This document shows, in pieces, positions 41,329 to 44,185 of a DNA stretch of 44,185 nucleotides (the first letter of the stretch is position 1; each line of letters starts with the position of its first letter). The translations under genes and the position numbers were made by a program. The DNA lies in NCBI GenBank assembly GCA_025355645.1, contig JANXZG010000130.1, positions 1-44,185 on the forward strand, written 5' to 3'. The notes below the pieces were generated by a model. It saw only the letters and a list, made by a program, of their open reading frames with translations. It made no database searches and had not been told where the DNA came from. The DNA is from Gammaproteobacteria bacterium (lineage in GTDB: Bacteria; Pseudomonadota; Gammaproteobacteria; Steroidobacterales; Steroidobacteraceae).

Positions 41329-43233
41329 ATGGGTGAATCGCTGTACACGGAACTGGAGTGGCTCCCTCGGCCGCCTGAGGATTTTGCCCAGCGCTGCCGA
41401 GCGCTGCGCGAACTCACGGGCGAGGCTGGCCGCGAAGTGCGTGCGTTGGCATCATTTGCGCTCGACGAGAACAAACTCTCGCGACTGGCGAAAGCGATCG
41501 AGGCGCTGCGCGCGACTTCCGGGGCGCTACAGCCGCTCACGCCGTTTCGCGTCGGCATCATCAGCAACGCTACCTCGCATTTCATGGTCCCGGCCCTGAC
41601 TGCCACCGCGGCTCGCTATGGCATCGCGCTTGAATGCGTCGAGGCGAACTATGGCCAGCTCATGCAGGAAGCGCTCGACACCGATTCGATGATCAATAGG
41701 GCGCGCCCTGACGTGGTATTGCTGGCAATCGACTACCGTGGGCTCGCGCTCGACGTCGCCATGGGAAATGCGGGCGCCGTTGTGGATGCGGTGGAACGCG
41801 CGCTCGACGAGTTGCGGCTGATGCGTGACGCCTTCCGCAGAAATTCCGGGGCCAGCTGCATCTTTCAGACGCTTGCAAGGCCGGTCGAATCCAGCTTCGG
41901 CAGTCTGGACCTCGCCCTGCCCGGCACGCGCCGCAATGTGATCGACCTCTTCAATCGTAAATTGTCGAACGATCTTGCCGGCAAGGAGGACCTGCTGCTC
42001 GATGTCGCCGGACTTGCGGAAACCGTCGGGCTTTCGGCATGGCACGATCCGGCCTTGTGGAACATCGGCAAGATTCCGTTCGCCAACTCTTATTTGCCGG
42101 TATATGCGGATCTCACCTGCCGCCTGATCGCGGCATTGCGCGGTAAGAGTCGGCGCTGCCTGGTGATGGACCTGGATAATACGCTTTGGGGTGGGGTTAT
42201 CGGCGACGACGGGCTCGAGGGCATCGTACTCGGCCAGGGCGATGCGCAAGGCGAAGCGTTCATGACCGTGCAGAGTGCCGCCCTCGCGCTCCGCGAGCGA
42301 GGCATCGTGCTGGCAATATCGTCCAAGAACAACGATGAGATCGCCCGACTACCCTTTCGCCAGCACCCCGAGATGCTGGTGCGCGAGAATCACGTGGCGG
42401 TTTTTCAGGCGAACTGGAACGACAAGGCAACCAACATCCGGGCGATCGCCGACGAACTGTCGCTCGGGCTCGAATCGCTGGTATTCCTTGATGACAATCC
42501 GGCGGAGCGGCGCTTGGTACGCGACATGCTGCCGGAAGTCGCGGTGCCGGAACTGCCCGATGATCCTGCGTATTATGCGCGCACACTGCTGGCCGCTGGT
42601 TATTTTGAAGCACTCGTTTTCTCGCCCGAGGACCAGAAGCGCGCCGATTTCTACCAGGACAATGCACGCCGCGTAACATTGCAACGCTCTTCCGGCGATC
42701 TCGACGCCTACCTGAGGTCGCTCGACATGACGATTACATTTCGGCCGTTTGATGAGATCGGCCGAGCCCGGATTGCGCAACTCATCAATAAATCAAATCA
42801 ATTCAATCTGACCACGCAGCGTTATAGCGAAGCGCAGGTACGCGAGTTTGAAGCTGATCCTAATTGCTTCACGCTTCAGGTCCGCCTGATTGACATGTTC
42901 GGCGACAATGGCATGATCAGCGTAATCATCTGTAGCTGCGAGGCAGATCAGTGGCTGATCGATACCTGGCTTATGAGCTGCCGCGTACTCGGGCGGCGGG
43001 TCGAGCAGGCAGTCTTGCAGGAATTAGTAAGCCATGCGCGTAATCTCGGCATCGTGCGGATCATCGGCACCTATCGAGCGACCGGGAGAAACCGCCTGGT
43101 CGAAGATCACTACGCCAAACTCGGCTTCACCGAATGCCCATGCCAAACCGAGGGATCGACCCTGTGGAGCCTCGATTTGAGTACCTACGTGGATATAAGC
43201 TTGCCCATGAAAGTCGTGTCATCACCGACCTGA
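41329..43233 (+). CDS. FkbH-like HAD-IIIC phosphatase/acyltransferase
   Basis: This 634-aa protein has the three-part FkbH architecture. The N-terminal domain (about 70-270) is SGNH-like and includes RVGIISNATSHFMVPAL, YRGLALD, and WHDPALWNIGKIPFANSYLP. The central HAD domain starts CLVMDLDNTLWGGVIGDDGL (Asp281 and Asp283), with SKNN and VFLDDNPAERRLV as later HAD motifs. The C-terminal GNAT-like domain includes INKSNQFNLTTQRYSEAQV and GDNGMISVIIC. FkbH relatives take D-1,3-bisphosphoglycerate, dephosphorylate it and load D-glyceryl onto an ACP. The length is full for the family. The preceding ACP gene is the likely partner. There is no clear ribosome binding site, so coupling with the ACP gene is plausible. 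Confidence 0.9.
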   Translation: MGESLYTELEWLPRPPEDFAQRCRALRELTGEAGREVRALASFALDENKLSRLAKAIEALRATSGALQPLTPFRVGIISNATSHFMVPALTATAARYGIALECVEANYGQLMQEALDTDSMINRARPDVVLLAIDYRGLALDVAMGNAGAVVDAVERALDELRLMRDAFRRNSGASCIFQTLARPVESSFGSLDLALPGTRRNVIDLFNRKLSNDLAGKEDLLLDVAGLAETVGLSAWHDPALWNIGKIPFANSYLPVYADLTCRLIAALRGKSRRCLVMDLDNTLWGGVIGDDGLEGIVLGQGDAQGEAFMTVQSAALALRERGIVLAISSKNNDEIARLPFRQHPEMLVRENHVAVFQANWNDKATNIRAIADELSLGLESLVFLDDNPAERRLVRDMLPEVAVPELPDDPAYYARTLLAAGYFEALVFSPEDQKRADFYQDNARRVTLQRSSGDLDAYLRSLDMTITFRPFDEIGRARIAQLINKSNQFNLTTQRYSEAQVREFEADPNCFTLQVRLIDMFGDNGMISVIICSCEADQWLIDTWLMSCRVLGRRVEQAVLQELVSHARNLGIVRIIGTYRATGRNRLVEDHYAKLGFTECPCQTEGSTLWSLDLSTYVDISLPMKVVSSPT

Positions 43234-43355
43234 GCGGCGATCAAAATTAGCCGTGATTTTAGCAGGCTGCACGATAAACATGTCCGCACCTAAGAGAAAA
43301 CGGTCCCCATCACCGCCAACTTCGCAGGTTGCAGAGAGCCGCAACGCCGTGCCCG

Positions 43356-44185
43356 TCAGCGGGCCAAAGTTGCCCCGCTTAGCCTGCCGATCGCTCCCAA
43401 TGTCGTTTGTGCAGCATTTATCCCGAGACGGAAGTCAGCATCGCTGTAGGCTGCGTAAACATCCGTCGGTTGATGCCATTGCGGGTCCCAGCCGGCACCG
43501 ATCTCTCGGCCCCGCTCATTTTCGCGCACGCTGATTGAAGGCACCAGATCCATGAACGCTGTGCTATCTGTGTTGGTCATATGCGGTCCTACCGCAGCAG
43601 GATAGTCCGTTGCAAATGTTTCGTTCGCTGCATAGAAAGCCCACGCCAATTTCTGCGCGGCTTCGGCGGCTTTAGAGAGTGACTGAAATTCAATGTTCAC
43701 ATCCGCTTCCGGCCGCTGCTCCTTTGCCACGCTACCATCGGGGCGCGGCATGCCATGATCGAATAGCATCATGTCGTGCTGAATCATGCCTAGCCATCGA
43801 GGCTCTGGATAGCGGCCCGACCCCGGCGGCTTCTCCTTGCCCTGAAGGGCGGCACGTTGATCAACATACGCCCGGGCGCCGTTAAGTCCGGTCTCCTCAT
43901 TGTTCCAGAGAACAAACCGGACAGATCGCTCTGTCTTTACATCGTGCGCGGACATGACGCGCGCGAGTTCCATGACCAACGCCGTTCCAGAGCCGTCATC
44001 ATTGGCGGCTTCTCCCCATCCATGGCCATCCATATGCGCGCCGACGATGTACATTTCCTCCGGATGCGAGGCGCCGATCTTCGTGCAAAACACTTCTTCG
44101 CGTGCGCCGGCCCGCGAGGCCTGGGCATTTATCGCGCGCAATTTCTCGTCTCTCTGCAGGTTCGGATCAACATTGACGCCGGTAG
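43356..44185 (-). CDS. M28-family zinc metallopeptidase (3' part; start lies beyond the window)
   Basis: The frame is open to the right edge, so the N-terminus is missing. Visible M28 features are the zinc ligands and catalytic residues in YIVGAHMDGHGWGEAANDDG (His, Asp), LWNNEETGLNGARAYV (Glu base and Glu ligand), QHDMMLFDHG (Asp) and the final ligand region GWDPQWHQPTDV (His). The family contains aminopeptidases and carboxypeptidases, often secreted. It converges with the FkbH-like gene across a 122-bp gap in which I see no strong terminator. It is probably not part of the EPS pathway. Confidence 0.9.
   Translation of the reverse strand, partial: TGVNVDPNLQRDEKLRAINAQASRAGAREEVFCTKIGASHPEEMYIVGAHMDGHGWGEAANDDGSGTALVMELARVMSAHDVKTERSVRFVLWNNEETGLNGARAYVDQRAALQGKEKPPGSGRYPEPRWLGMIQHDMMLFDHGMPRPDGSVAKEQRPEADVNIEFQSLSKAAEAAQKLAWAFYAANETFATDYPAAVGPHMTNTDSTAFMDLVPSISVRENERGREIGAGWDPQWHQPTDVYAAYSDADFRLGINAAQTTLGAIGRLSGATLAR

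Noticed and set aside
43234..43355. Possible bidirectional terminator between the FkbH-like and M28 genes
   Set aside because: Only very short, weak stems (for example AAAAT/ATTTT) are present, with no consistent hairpin plus T-tract.
1..44185. CRISPR arrays, tRNA or rRNA genes, insertion sequences, phage genes
   Set aside because: Read through on both strands; no regularly spaced repeats, cloverleaf-like sequences, transposase motifs or phage proteins were recognised.

Overview
The window looks like chromosomal DNA of a free-living, probably soil or sediment, proteobacterium. Protein styles point to a gamma- or betaproteobacterium such as a Steroidobacter-like lineage, but no rRNA or core housekeeping marker is present to settle this. 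The DNA is GC-rich, and most small genes belong to families common in stress-adapted soil Proteobacteria (SYLF, BON, DUF1003, DUF2934, DUF3096, DUF3147). I found no tRNA, rRNA, CRISPR array, insertion sequence or phage gene.

Region 1 (1-22 kb) is a patchwork of envelope, stress and metabolic genes. It begins with the 3' end of an OmpA-type gene. A full-length cyclic beta-1,2-glucan synthase (ndvB, 2842 aa) follows, with a decayed Crp/Fnr regulator fragment on each side. Next come a SYLF-domain exported protein, a 51-aa DUF3096 membrane protein and a PQQ beta-propeller dehydrogenase. A minus-strand run follows: small lipoprotein, DUF1003, BON, class I fructose-bisphosphate aldolase, histidine phosphatase. 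The region closes with a three-domain LigD, a decayed tandem pair of DUF3147 membrane genes, a DUF2934 gene, and a long non-coding stretch holding a 22-codon remnant of a quinone oxidoreductase, a perfect hairpin and an imperfect palindrome.

Region 2 (22.3-43.2 kb) is one exopolysaccharide (EPS) locus. Its first operon is of the methanolan/EpsB-E-F-G-L type: a secreted protein with a C-terminal membrane anchor, a WcaJ-like initiating phosphoglycosyltransferase, the EpsE export protein, EpsF chain-length protein, EpsG kinase-like protein, a Wzy-like membrane protein, two glycosyltransferases, the EpsL outer-membrane protein and a pyruvyl transferase. Most junctions are 4-base start/stop overlaps, so translation is probably coupled. 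A convergent minus-strand pair encodes a fused two-domain glycosyltransferase and a Wzx flippase. A third, divergent operon encodes a Tat-exported GH16 glycanase, an MBOAT O-acyltransferase, an SGNH-like protein, a VOC protein, an acyl carrier protein and an FkbH-like HAD/acyltransferase protein.

My reading is that the first and second units build, flip, polymerise and export a Wzx/Wzy-type polysaccharide that is probably pyruvylated. The third unit appears to decorate it with an ACP-borne, glycolysis-derived acyl group (glyceryl or a derivative) and to trim it outside the cytoplasm. That decoration module is the best candidate here for an undescribed system. The EpsG-like protein has lost the consensus P-loop lysine, so it may regulate the locus without being an active kinase. 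The window ends inside an M28-family peptidase gene on the minus strand.
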